Source: Streptomyces muensis (GTDB lineage: Bacteria > Actinomycetota > Actinomycetes > Streptomycetales > Streptomycetaceae). Taken from it: DNA of 35,180 nt. This document shows positions 6,658-14,565 of this stretch, piece after piece. How positions within the stretch are numbered: position 1 is the first letter of the stretch; the number at the start of each line of letters is the position of its first letter. The stretch covers positions 1-35,180 of the forward strand of contig NZ_JAKEIP010000071.1 of NCBI RefSeq assembly GCF_021474425.1. The letters run 5' to 3'. Made by a program: the position numbers and the translations under genes. The notes under the pieces were generated by a model, which did no database searches, was not told where the DNA came from, and saw only the letters and a list, made by a program, of their open reading frames with translations.

Positions 6658-8505
6658 TCAGTCGTCTTCGTTGTCGCCGAAGTCGGGGCGGACGTCCCGG
6701 GCGGCCATGATCTCGTCGTTGGAGGTACCGGCGGCGACCATCGGCCACACCATGGCGTCCTCGTGGACGATGAAGTCGACGACGACAGGGCGGTCGTTGA
6801 TGGAGTTCGCCTCTTCGATGACCTTGTCCAGGTCCTCCGGCCGCTCACAGCGGATCGCGTAGCAGCCCATGGCCTCCGACAGCTTCACGAAGTCGGGGAC
6901 GCGGGTGCCGGCGCTGGGCTGCTTGCCGTCGGCCTCGGGGCCGGAGTGCAGCACGGTGTTGGAGTAGCGCTGGTTGTAGAAGAGGGTCTGCCACTGGCGG
7001 ACCATCCCGAGGGCGCCGTTGTTGATGATGGCGACCTTGATCGGGATGTTGTTCAGGGCGCAGGTGGTGAGCTCCTGGTTGGTCATCTGGAAGCAGCCGT
7101 CGCCGTCGATCGCCCAGACCGTCTTCTCCGGCGTGCCGGCCTTGGCGCCCATCGCGGCCGGGACCGCGTAGCCCATGGTCCCCGCGCCGCCGGAGTTCAG
7201 CCAGGTCGCGGGCCTGTCGTACTGGATGAAGTGCGCGGCCCACATCTGGTGCTGGCCCACGCCCGCCGCGAAGACCGTGCCCTCCGGGGCGAGTTGGCCG
7301 ATGCGCTCGATGACCTGCTGCGGGGACAGCGAGCCGTCCTCGGGCTGGTCGTAGCCGAGCGGGTAGGTCTCGCGCCACCGGGACAGGTCCTTCCACCAGG
7401 CGCTGTAGTCGCCCTGGTGGCCCTCGGCGTGCTCCTTCTGCACGGCCTGGACCAGGTCGGCGATGACCTCGCGGGCATCCCCGACGATCGGCACGTCGGC
7501 GGCCCGGTTCTTGCCGATCTCGGCCGGGTCGATGTCGGCGTGGACGATCTTGGCGTACGGGGCGAAGCTGTCCAGCTTGCCGGTGACGCGGTCGTCGAAG
7601 CGGGCTCCGAGGGCGACGATCAGGTCGGCCTTCTGCAGCGCGGTGACGGCGGTGACCGCACCGTGCATGCCCGGCATTCCCACGTGCAGCGGGTGGCCGT
7701 CGGGGAATGCGCCGAGCGCCATCAGGGTGGTGGTGACGGGCGCTCCGGTGAGTTCGGCGAGGACCTTCAGCTCGGCGGTGGCGCCGGCCTTGATGACACC
7801 GCCGCCGACGTACAGGACCGGCCGCTTGGCGCCGGTGATCAGCTTGGCGGCCTCGCGGATCTGCTTGGCGTGCGGCTTGGTCACCGGACGGTAGCCGGGC
7901 AGGTCCATGGTGGGCGGCCAGGAGAACGTCGTCTTCGCCTGCAGGGCGTCCTTGGCGATGTCGACCAGGACCGGGCCCGGACGGCCGGTGGAGGCGATGT
8001 GGAACGCCTGCGCGATGATCCGCGGGATGTCCTCGGCCTTGGTGACCAGGAAGTTGTGCTTGGTGATCGGCATCGTGATGCCGACGATGTCCGCCTCCTG
8101 GAAGGCGTCCGTGCCGATCGCCTTGGACGCGACCTGCCCGGTGATCGCCACGAGCGGCACCGAGTCCATGTGCGCGTCCGCGATCGGCGTGACCAGGTTG
8201 GTGGCGCCCGGTCCCGAGGTCGCCATGCAGACACCGACCCGGCCGGTGGCCTGCGCGTAACCGGTGGCGGCGTGCCCGGCGCCCTGCTCGTGCCGGACGA
8301 GGACGTGACGCACCCGGGTGGAGTCCATCAGCGGGTCGTACGCGGGAAGGATCGCACCGCCGGGAATGCCGAATACCGTGTCGGCGCCGACCTCCTCGAG
8401 CGAACGGATGAGGGACTGCGCACCCGTGACGTGCTCGGGGGCGGACTGGTGTCCTCCGGATCGGGGCCGCGGCTGCGGGTGAGCCCCGGTGGCCTGCTCG
8501 GTCAT
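6658..8505 (-). CDS. ilvB: Acetolactate synthase large (catalytic) subunit
   Basis: IlvB condenses two pyruvates, or pyruvate and 2-oxobutyrate, using thiamine diphosphate; it is the committed step of branched-chain amino-acid synthesis. From the ATG at 8505 it has 615 residues. The N-terminal ThDP fold has FGIPGGAILPAYDPL and the catalytic Glu73 in VRHEQGAGH. The central domain carries FAD-binding features. The C-terminal ThDP motif runs from DGDGCFQM to IINNGALGM. An alternative ATG two codons upstream (8511) is possible; AGAAGAG just upstream suits 8505 better. It is the first gene of ilvB-ilvN-ilvC. Expression is very likely attenuated by a leader-peptide system at 8585-8715. Confidence 0.97.
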   Translation of the reverse strand: MTEQATGAHPQPRPRSGGHQSAPEHVTGAQSLIRSLEEVGADTVFGIPGGAILPAYDPLMDSTRVRHVLVRHEQGAGHAATGYAQATGRVGVCMATSGPGATNLVTPIADAHMDSVPLVAITGQVASKAIGTDAFQEADIVGITMPITKHNFLVTKAEDIPRIIAQAFHIASTGRPGPVLVDIAKDALQAKTTFSWPPTMDLPGYRPVTKPHAKQIREAAKLITGAKRPVLYVGGGVIKAGATAELKVLAELTGAPVTTTLMALGAFPDGHPLHVGMPGMHGAVTAVTALQKADLIVALGARFDDRVTGKLDSFAPYAKIVHADIDPAEIGKNRAADVPIVGDAREVIADLVQAVQKEHAEGHQGDYSAWWKDLSRWRETYPLGYDQPEDGSLSPQQVIERIGQLAPEGTVFAAGVGQHQMWAAHFIQYDRPATWLNSGGAGTMGYAVPAAMGAKAGTPEKTVWAIDGDGCFQMTNQELTTCALNNIPIKVAIINNGALGMVRQWQTLFYNQRYSNTVLHSGPEADGKQPSAGTRVPDFVKLSEAMGCYAIRCERPEDLDKVIEEANSINDRPVVVDFIVHEDAMVWPMVAAGTSNDEIMAARDVRPDFGDNEDD

Positions 8506-8584
8506 CGGCATTCTCTTCTCGATGCTGAGGGTTTTTGCGAGGTTTGGGCGGAGTTTCGGTGCTGCACGACTGGTGCCTGTGCAA

Positions 8585-8619
8585 CAAAAAACCCCTCGTG
8601 CCAAAAGGCAAGCGAGGGG
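8585..8619 (-). terminator. ilvB leader attenuator (intrinsic terminator)
   Basis: On the minus strand CCCCTCG (8619-8613) pairs with CGAGGGG (8598-8592), with an inner TGCC/GGCA pairing around a TTTT loop. A run of T residues (complement of 8585-8590) follows. A U-tract terminator is rare in Streptomyces and stands out here. It lies between the leader peptide and ilvB, exactly where a transcription attenuator is expected. Confidence 0.88.
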
Positions 8620-8673
8620 AGCGCGCCGGGTGTGGTCGCTGGGAGTTCCGGGTCTGTCCGGACGTCACCAGCT

Positions 8674-8715
8674 TCAGCCGACGCGCTTTCCAAGTACGAG
8701 AATTCGGGTGCGCAT
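8674..8715 (-). CDS. ilvB leader peptide MRTRILVLGKRVG
   Basis: A 14-codon frame from ATG 8715 to TGA 8674 encodes MRTRILVLGKRVG. Its central Ile-Leu-Val-Leu run, followed by a later Val, is the signature of branched-chain amino-acid attenuation. Streptomyces ilvB leader peptides of this kind have been described from comparative work. Ribosome stalling at these codons when charged Ile, Leu or Val tRNA is scarce would favour an antiterminator and prevent the hairpin at 8585-8619. The start lies only about eight bases from the proposed -10 element, so the transcript may be leaderless. AGAGGG upstream could alternatively serve as a ribosome-binding site if transcription starts further away. Confidence 0.88.
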   Translation of the reverse strand: MRTRILVLGKRVG

Positions 8716-8722
8716 GGCACTG

Positions 8723-8752
8723 ACCCTCTCCCCGGCGCACACCCACTGTCAA
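8723..8752 (-). promoter_or_regulatory. Candidate ilvB promoter
   Basis: On the minus strand a perfect -35 TTGACA (complement of 8747-8752) is followed after 18 bases by GAGGGT (complement of 8723-8728), one change from the Streptomyces -10 form TAGGGT. Transcription would begin at or next to the leader-peptide ATG. An alternative -10, CATAAT (complement of 8773-8778), lies further upstream but lacks a good -35. Confidence 0.6.
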
Positions 8753-8815
8753 GTAGGTGGGACGGGAGTCTCATTATGTGAACGCAGGGCACTTCCGCCT
8801 CCCAGAACGGCGGTC

Positions 8816-8828
8816 ACACCACTGGTGT
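8816..8828. promoter_or_regulatory. Perfect 13-bp inverted repeat between ilvB and cdgC
   Basis: ACACCA-C-TGGTGT is a perfect dyad about 65 bp upstream of the ilvB -35 and about 30 bp past the cdgC stop. It could be an activator site for ilvB. No regulator can be named. The 355-bp gap between ilvB and cdgC is otherwise filled by the leader, promoter and this element, and I see no further gene. Confidence 0.4.
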
Positions 8829-8859
8829 ACACCCCCGACCCGCCGCTTTCCATGGTCGT

Positions 8860-11800
8860 TCACCTCCGGGGCGCCACTGTCGGTGTCGAGGCCGCGACCG
8901 TGCTCAGCCCTTCGGGCCTCCGCGCGCTCGCACCCTCGACACCGACGCGCCCCTGTGGTTCTCTCCCGCCCGCGAGTGCGGGCTCCGCCGGCCCGTGCGG
9001 CACCGGATAGCGCCCGGCACCGATCGCCCGGCGCAGCCGGTACTCGTCCAGCGGCCCGGAGAACGCCATGCCCTGCCCGTGCGTGCACCCCATCGCGCGC
9101 AGGGCGACGACCTGCTCGGGAAGGTCCACGCCGTCGGCGACGGACTGGAGCCCGAGGTCTCCGGCGATCCGCAGCAGCCCTCCGGTGATCTTGTGCAGCC
9201 GCGCGGACTCTACGACCCCCTCGACCAGACCGCGGTCGAGCCTGAGTACGTCGACGGGGAGCCGGCGCAGCGCCGTGAGCGCCGCGTATCCACTGCCGAA
9301 GCCGTCCAGGGCGATCCGGACGCCGAGCCGGCGCAGACCGCCCAGCCGGCGCTCCAGCTCGTCCAGTGAGACACGGGGGTCGAGGTCGGACAGCTCGATG
9401 ATCAGCGACCCGGGCGGCAGCCCGTGCCGGGTCAGCAGCGCCTCGATCGAGCCGAGCGGCATCGACCGGTCCAGCAGCCGGCGCGCGCTCATCCGTACGG
9501 CCACGGGCACGGCGAGCCCGGTCGCGGTGCGCTCGGCGGCCTGCTCGACGGCCTCCTCCAGCATCCAGCGGCCCAGTTCGGCGGTCTTGTCGCTGTCCTC
9601 GGCCACCCGCAGGAACTCGGCGGGCGTGAACAGCACCCCTTGCGAGGACCGCCAGCGCGCCTGGGTGGCGACCGACGTGATCCGGCCGTTCTCCAGGCAC
9701 ACCACCGGCTGGTGCAGCAGCGCGAACTCGCCGTCGTGCAGCGCGGCCCGCAGGCGCGTGGCCAGCTCCGCCTTGCGTACGACGTCCTGCTGCATCTGCG
9801 GCTTGTACAGCTCGACGCGGCCCTTGCCGCCCGCCTTGGCGCGGTACATCGCCAGGTCGGCGTTGCGCAGCAGTTCCCCCGCGCCGAGCCCCGGCTCGGC
9901 GAAGGCGACGCCGATGGAGGCGTTGACACGGACGTCGTTGCCGTCGATGAGGTACGGCTGGGACAGCGTCACCCTGAGGCGGTCGGCGAGCTCCAGGATG
10001 TGTCGTTCGCGGGCGGTGCGGTCACGGGTGCCGTCGCCCGCGATCAGGGCCGCGAACTCGTCGCCGCCGAGCCGGGACGCGGTGTCCCCGCCCCGGACGG
10101 CGTCCTGGAGTCTGCGGGCGGCCTGGACGAGCAGTTCGTCCCCGGCCTGGTGTCCGATGGTGTCGTTGACGCCCTTGAAGCCGTCGAGGTCGATGAAGAG
10201 CACGGCCGTGTTGCGCAGGGCGGGGCCCCGGTCGGAGGCGCGGCGGCCGGACAGGGCCTGCTGGACCCGCTTGGTGAACAGCGCGCGGTTGGGCAGGTCG
10301 GTGAGCGGGTCGTGCTCGGCGTTGTGCTGGAGCTGCGCCTGCAGGCGCACTCTTTCGGTCACGTCCCGGCTGTTGAAGATGAGGCCGCCGTGGTGCCGGT
10401 TGACGGTCGACTCGACGTTGAGCCAGCCGTCGTCGCCGGAGCGGAAGCGGCACTCGATGCGCGTAGTGGGTTCCTCGAGTGGGCTGGCGGCGAGGAAGCG
10501 GCGCACCTCGTGCACCACGCAGCCCAGGTCCTCCGGGTGGATGAGATTGGCCAGTTCCGTACCCACCAGCTCCTCCGCGGAGCGGCCGTAGACCCCGGCT
10601 GCGGCCGGGGAGACGTACCGGAGGATGCCGTTGGGCGCGGCGATCATGATGACGTCGCTGGAGCCCTGCACCAGGGAGCGGAAGTGGTTCTCCTTCTGCG
10701 CCAGTTCCTGGGTGAGGGTGATGTTGTCGAGCAGCATGATGCCCTGGCGCGTCACCAGGGCGAGCACGACCGTGCCGCCGGTGATGAGCACCACGCGGTC
10801 GACGCTGCGGCCGTTGAGGACGTTGTAGAGGATCCCCAGGGTGCAGACGGCGGCGGCGAGGTATGGCGTGAGGGCGGCCAGGGAGCCGGCGATCGGCCGG
10901 GTGATCGGGTACCGGGTGTGATCGGCTCCCTGGGCGGGCGGCGTGTGGTGGTGGCTCGCGCCGCGCTGTCCGGGCACGTGTTCGTGCACCACGCGCGTGT
11001 GCCCCGCCCCGTCCTGCCGTTCGCCGTCCGCGTGCCTCGGCGCGGCCCACGGGGCGTACGCCAGGAGCAGCGAGCCAGCGAACCAGCCCGCGTCGAGCAG
11101 CTGGCCGGAGTGGTAGCTGTTGTGCAGCAGCGGCGAGGTGAACAGGGCGTCGCACATCACGGTCAGGGCAAGTGCGCCGATCGCGGTGTTGACCGCGGTG
11201 CGGTTCGCCGAGGAGCGGCGGAAGTGCAGCGCGAGCACCATGCTGACCAGGGCGATGTCGAGCAGCGGGTAGGCGAGCGAGAGCGCGGTGTGCGCCACGC
11301 TCTCGCCGCCGCCGGCGTCGATCTTGGCCGCCTGGGCGAGGGCCAGGCTCCAGGCCAGGGTCAGCAGCGAGCCGCCGATCAGCCAGGCGTCCAGGCCCAG
11401 GCAGACCCAGCCGGCCTTCGTCACCGGACGCTTGGCGAGCACCAGGAGTCCCACGATGGCGGGCGGGGCGAAGCACAGGAAGAACCCGTCGGCGTAGGAC
11501 GGGCTGGGCACGGGCCGCTGGAGGACGACCTCGTACCATCCCCAGACGAGGTTTCCGAGGGCCGCCATCGCGGAGGAGAGGGCGAACAGCAGCCAGGCGG
11601 GTCGAAAGCGGATACGGCGGCTACGGGCGTAGCGGAAGCAGGACACGGCGGCGGCGCCGGCCGCGGCTGCCAGCCCGAAGTCGCCCATGATCAGCGCGAC
11701 TTGGTTCGAACCCCAGCCGAGCGCGGAACCGACGGCGTATCCCGCGCACACCAGGGCCAGAACGAGTTGCGGGACGAATCCCGTGCCGCCCCCGAACGAG

Positions 11801-12075
11801 GGGCGGGGCAGTGTCGCCGCCGACGAGGGCTGTGCTCGCAGCCCCGCGTCGAGCGTGCTCGTGGAGGGCGGTGGCGAGCTCACCGGGTCCTCCCGGTCCG
11901 CGTCGCTCGCGGGTCCCGAGGGTCCCGGTGCGCCGGATGCGCGTGCCGCCTGCGGCTGTTGGGTCCGCGGTGGTGGGTGTGACGGCAGCTGTGAGTGCCG
12001 TGGTGGCCGCGTCTGCGCGCGGCCGTCCACCAGGGTCGCCGTCGACGGCCCCGCCGCGTCGGATCGCTCGTCCAT
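8860..12075 (-). CDS. cdgC: Membrane PAS-GGDEF-EAL protein, probable diguanylate cyclase CdgC
   Basis: From ATG 12075 the protein has 1071 residues. A Pro/Ser-rich N-terminus is followed by about ten membrane segments (roughly residues 95-450), a PAS domain (about 462-565), GGDEF (about 585-745) and EAL (about 765-1020). GGDEF is intact (RLGGDEFAALI, near residue 670), and RGGD five residues before it is a complete allosteric I-site. The EAL domain is degenerate: the EAL position reads ATQ, the usual DDFGTG is DGFGSG, and AEGVED is ADGVD. It should therefore make but not hydrolyse c-di-GMP, and may bind it. In Streptomyces CdgC is known to affect development. A GTG at 12183 would add 36 residues that look non-conserved. 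It sits next to ilvB in S. coelicolor as I recall. Confidence 0.9.
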   Translation of the reverse strand: MDERSDAAGPSTATLVDGRAQTRPPRHSQLPSHPPPRTQQPQAARASGAPGPSGPASDADREDPVSSPPPSTSTLDAGLRAQPSSAATLPRPSFGGGTGFVPQLVLALVCAGYAVGSALGWGSNQVALIMGDFGLAAAAGAAAVSCFRYARSRRIRFRPAWLLFALSSAMAALGNLVWGWYEVVLQRPVPSPSYADGFFLCFAPPAIVGLLVLAKRPVTKAGWVCLGLDAWLIGGSLLTLAWSLALAQAAKIDAGGGESVAHTALSLAYPLLDIALVSMVLALHFRRSSANRTAVNTAIGALALTVMCDALFTSPLLHNSYHSGQLLDAGWFAGSLLLAYAPWAAPRHADGERQDGAGHTRVVHEHVPGQRGASHHHTPPAQGADHTRYPITRPIAGSLAALTPYLAAAVCTLGILYNVLNGRSVDRVVLITGGTVVLALVTRQGIMLLDNITLTQELAQKENHFRSLVQGSSDVIMIAAPNGILRYVSPAAAGVYGRSAEELVGTELANLIHPEDLGCVVHEVRRFLAASPLEEPTTRIECRFRSGDDGWLNVESTVNRHHGGLIFNSRDVTERVRLQAQLQHNAEHDPLTDLPNRALFTKRVQQALSGRRASDRGPALRNTAVLFIDLDGFKGVNDTIGHQAGDELLVQAARRLQDAVRGGDTASRLGGDEFAALIAGDGTRDRTARERHILELADRLRVTLSQPYLIDGNDVRVNASIGVAFAEPGLGAGELLRNADLAMYRAKAGGKGRVELYKPQMQQDVVRKAELATRLRAALHDGEFALLHQPVVCLENGRITSVATQARWRSSQGVLFTPAEFLRVAEDSDKTAELGRWMLEEAVEQAAERTATGLAVPVAVRMSARRLLDRSMPLGSIEALLTRHGLPPGSLIIELSDLDPRVSLDELERRLGGLRRLGVRIALDGFGSGYAALTALRRLPVDVLRLDRGLVEGVVESARLHKITGGLLRIAGDLGLQSVADGVDLPEQVVALRAMGCTHGQGMAFSGPLDEYRLRRAIGAGRYPVPHGPAEPALAGGREPQGRVGVEGASARRPEGLSTVAASTPTVAPRR

Positions 12076-12333
12076 AGGCCGTGCATCGCCCGTCGCCCCC
12101 CTCACAAATCTGAAATGTCCATCCCAGGCGCCGAACAGTGCGCGGCGCAGCCCCTGTCGGGGACGATACACCAGTCTCGTCACTCAGGGACATAGCACCT
12201 CTACGCTCCGTGACGACCAGCGCATATGCGAGTACGGACCGCTTCCGGGAGGTTGCGGACGGTACTCGAAGCGGATTTCCGGACTGTTGCGCGCGGCGCG
12301 CGCGACACGCGCCCGACGCTCAGCCGATGAGCG

Positions 12334-13284
12334 TCACGCGTGTGTCGCACCCGTCGTAAGGATCACGTTGCGCAGAGGCTCGCGGTTCACGAACCTCGTC
12401 AACTGGTCCACCAAGAGCCGCTCGGCGCGGGGCAGGAACGCCGACGTCGGCCCGCCCACGTGCGGGCTGATCAGCACGCCCGGCGCACGCCACAGGGCGT
12501 GGTCACGGGGCAGCGGTTCGGGGTCGGTGACGTCCAGCGCGGCGGTGAGGCGCCCGGCCTCCAGCTCGGCCAGCAGCGCCTTGGTGTCCACGACGGGTCC
12601 GCGGGCCACGTTGACCAGCAGCGCGCCGTCCTTCATGCGGGCGAGGAAGTCGGCGTCGGCCAGGTGGCGGGTGGTCTCCGTCAGGGGCGTGGAGAGGATG
12701 ACGACGTCCGCCTCCGGGAGCAGGGCGGGCAGTTCGGTGAGCGGATGCACTTCGCCGCGCGCCGTGGTGCGCTCAGAGCGCGCGACGCGCGCCACCCGCG
12801 CGAGTTCAAAGGGCACGAGCCGGTCCTCGATGGCGGCGCCGATCGACCCGTATCCCACGATGAGGACGTTCTTGTCCGCCAGCGCCGGCCGGAATCCGCC
12901 GAGCCACTCCCCCTTGTCCTGGGCCCTGACGAAGTCGGGGATGCCGCGCAGCGAGGCGAGGATCAGCGTGAGCGTGAGCTCGGCGGTGCTCGCCTCGTGC
13001 ACGCCGCGCGCGTTGCACAGCCGCACGCCGGGTCGCAGGTGCTTCAGGCCCGGCTCGACGTGGTCGATGCCGGCGGAGAGCGTCTGGACCACCTCCACGT
13101 GGGTCATCTCCGGCAGGGGACGCTGCCCGAGCCCGGGCGGCTTCATGTACGGGACGACGTAGAAGGCGCAGTCGGCCGGGTCGGCGGGAAAGTCCTCCTC
13201 GCCGTTCCAGAAGCGGTAGTCCGGACCCTCCGGGAGGCCTTCGATCTCTTCCGGCGGGATGGGAAGCCAAACATCACCAGTCAT
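12334..13284 (-). CDS. D-isomer-specific 2-hydroxyacid dehydrogenase
   Basis: This 316-residue NAD(P)-dependent dehydrogenase belongs to the 2-hydroxyacid family (relatives: glyoxylate/hydroxypyruvate reductase, phosphoglycerate dehydrogenase). The Rossmann motif is VGYGSIGAAIEDRL. The position after the second strand is not Asp but lies in VARVARSER, suggesting NADPH preference. The catalytic set is present: Arg in NVARGPVVDTKALL, Glu in DVTDPEPLP and His in SPHVGG. The substrate is unknown; a general reductase of small 2-oxoacids is most likely. The ATG at 13284 has no purine-rich ribosome site, and TAGCCT lies a few bases upstream, so the mRNA may be leaderless. It is divergent from an aldo/keto reductase with 75 bp between starts. 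Confidence 0.9.
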   Translation of the reverse strand: MTGDVWLPIPPEEIEGLPEGPDYRFWNGEEDFPADPADCAFYVVPYMKPPGLGQRPLPEMTHVEVVQTLSAGIDHVEPGLKHLRPGVRLCNARGVHEASTAELTLTLILASLRGIPDFVRAQDKGEWLGGFRPALADKNVLIVGYGSIGAAIEDRLVPFELARVARVARSERTTARGEVHPLTELPALLPEADVVILSTPLTETTRHLADADFLARMKDGALLVNVARGPVVDTKALLAELEAGRLTAALDVTDPEPLPRDHALWRAPGVLISPHVGGPTSAFLPRAERLLVDQLTRFVNREPLRNVILTTGATHA

Positions 13285-13359
13285 GTCAGGAGGCTATGTC
13301 AGGCGAACAGGTGTGCAGAGGTTAGGTTGGGGTGCCGGAAGAGGGAGGGTTACGGCCAG

Positions 13360-14358
13360 GTGGAGCGCAGGACGATCGGCGCGGCGGCACTCGCGGTGGG
13401 AGCCGTCGGGCTCGGGTGCATGCCGATGAGCTGGGCGTACAGCTCGTCGCGGCAGCGGGGCGAGGAGTCGGTCAGGGCGGTGCACCGGGCGCTCGATCCG
13501 GGCTCGACGCTGCTGGACACGGCCGACATGTACGGGCCGTTCACCAACGAGCTTTTGGTGGGGCGGGTGTTGAAGGAGCGCCGCCAGGACGCGTTCGTGT
13601 CGACCAAGGTGGGTCTGCTGGTCGGCGAACAGCACATCGTGGCCAACGGCCGCCCCGGCTATGTGAAGCGGGCCTGCGACGCCTCTCTGCGCCGCCTGCA
13701 GACGGACGTGATCGACCTCTACCAACTGCACCGCGCGGACCCCGAGGTCCCCGTCGAGGAGACGTGGGGCGCGATGGCGGAGCTCGTCCAGGCCGGAAAG
13801 GTACGGGCGTTGGGGCTGTGCGCCATGGGCGCGCGCGGCGGCCGGCGCTCCGGGACCCGCCTTCACGACGCGACGATCCGCCAACTCCAGCGCGTGCAGC
13901 AGGTCTTCCCGGTGAGCGCCGTACAGGCCGAGCTGTCGGTGTGGTCGCCCGACGCCCTGGAGGCCCTCCTGCCGTGGTGCGAGGCACGCGGTGTGGGTTT
14001 CCTCGCGGCGATGCCCCTGGGCAACGGCTTCCTGACCGGCACGCTCACTCCCGGCCAGGGCTTCGAACCGGACGACGTCCGCGCCCGGCACCCCCGCTTC
14101 ACCGCGGAGATGATGGCGGCCAACCAGCCCATAGTGGCCGGCCTGCGCCGCATCGCGGCCCGCCACGGCGACGGGGCCACACCGGCCCAGGTCGCGCTGG
14201 CCTGGGTGCTGTCCCAGGGCCGCCATGTGATCGCGCTTCCCGGCACGAAACAGGAACGCTGGGTCACCGAGAACGCGGCAGCCGGAGGCCTGCGGCTGAC
14301 GACGCAGGACCTGGCGGAGGTGGCGGAGCTGCCGGGGGCGCTGGGGTCCTGGGACTGA
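13360..14358 (+). CDS. Aldo/keto reductase
   Basis: This 332-residue NADPH-dependent oxidoreductase has the TIM-barrel aldo/keto reductase fold. The catalytic tetrad is complete: Asp53 and Tyr58 in LLDTADMYG, Lys83 in STKVG and His124 in LYQLHRADP. The C-terminal cofactor region is ATPAQVALAWVLSQG and ALPGTKQERWVTEN, typical of the AKR13-like bacterial group. The GTG at 13360 is preceded by GGGAGGG ten bases upstream, and upstream in-frame sequence lies antisense to the neighbouring dehydrogenase. TAGGTT at 13323-13328 could be its -10 element. The substrate is unknown. Its divergent pairing with a second reductase hints at joint aldehyde or 2-oxoacid handling, but this is only inference. Confidence 0.92.
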   Translation: MERRTIGAAALAVGAVGLGCMPMSWAYSSSRQRGEESVRAVHRALDPGSTLLDTADMYGPFTNELLVGRVLKERRQDAFVSTKVGLLVGEQHIVANGRPGYVKRACDASLRRLQTDVIDLYQLHRADPEVPVEETWGAMAELVQAGKVRALGLCAMGARGGRRSGTRLHDATIRQLQRVQQVFPVSAVQAELSVWSPDALEALLPWCEARGVGFLAAMPLGNGFLTGTLTPGQGFEPDDVRARHPRFTAEMMAANQPIVAGLRRIAARHGDGATPAQVALAWVLSQGRHVIALPGTKQERWVTENAAAGGLRLTTQDLAEVAELPGALGSWD

Positions 14359-14402
14359 CGTCGCGCGGTCGCCGGCCGGAGTGATTCAGGATTCATGGAT
14401 CG

Positions 14403-14513
14403 GGAACCTGTGAGGCTCGAGCGGTGAAGGCATCTCCCGGGGGATAACCCCGGACCCCCAGCAGAAAAGACACTCGTGATCCCCAACCCGGAACCTGCGA
14501 GGCTCTTGCGGTG
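14403..14513 (+). repeat. Pair of 24-bp direct repeats upstream of the lipoprotein gene
   Basis: GGAACCTG-y-GAGGCTC-nn-GCGGTG occurs at 14403-14426 and 14490-14513, differing at three positions, with an 87-bp period. Each copy begins with GGAAC and ends with a CGGTG box, an arrangement that resembles an ECF-sigma promoter. Between the copies is a GC hairpin (14436-14459). The second copy ends 52 bp before the lipoprotein GTG. Confidence 0.6.
14436..14459 (-). repeat. Degenerate GC hairpin repeat after the aldo/keto reductase
   Basis: CCGGGG and CCCCGG separated by a short A/T-containing loop (CCCGGGGGATAACCCCGG) are followed by ACCCCC. In reverse orientation this matches the GGGGGTCCGGGG core of the dispersed repeat at 3070-3107. 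It may end transcription of the reductase gene. Confidence 0.5.
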
Positions 14514-14565
14514 TATGACAAGTAGAACCCCGCGCCGGGGCTGCCGCGTCGAAGGGACCGTGATC

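Noticed and set aside
8585..8715. A T-box or metabolite riboswitch as the ilvB control element.
   Set aside because: No T-box consensus or aptamer-like conserved core is seen, while the leader peptide with Ile-Leu-Val-Leu codons and a terminator explains the region fully.
11621..12193. A 190-codon minus-strand frame starting ATG 12193 with GAGGTG upstream, overlapping the cdgC N-terminus.
   Set aside because: It runs out of frame through the cdgC membrane region. Its translation is Arg/Gly/Thr low complexity, whereas the cdgC frame gives proper membrane helices.
12177..12193. A BldD-type site (TNAC-N5-GTNA) before cdgC: TCACTCAGGGACA.
   Set aside because: The right half-site has a mismatch at an important position, so it is too weak to claim, although BldD control of c-di-GMP genes is known in Streptomyces.
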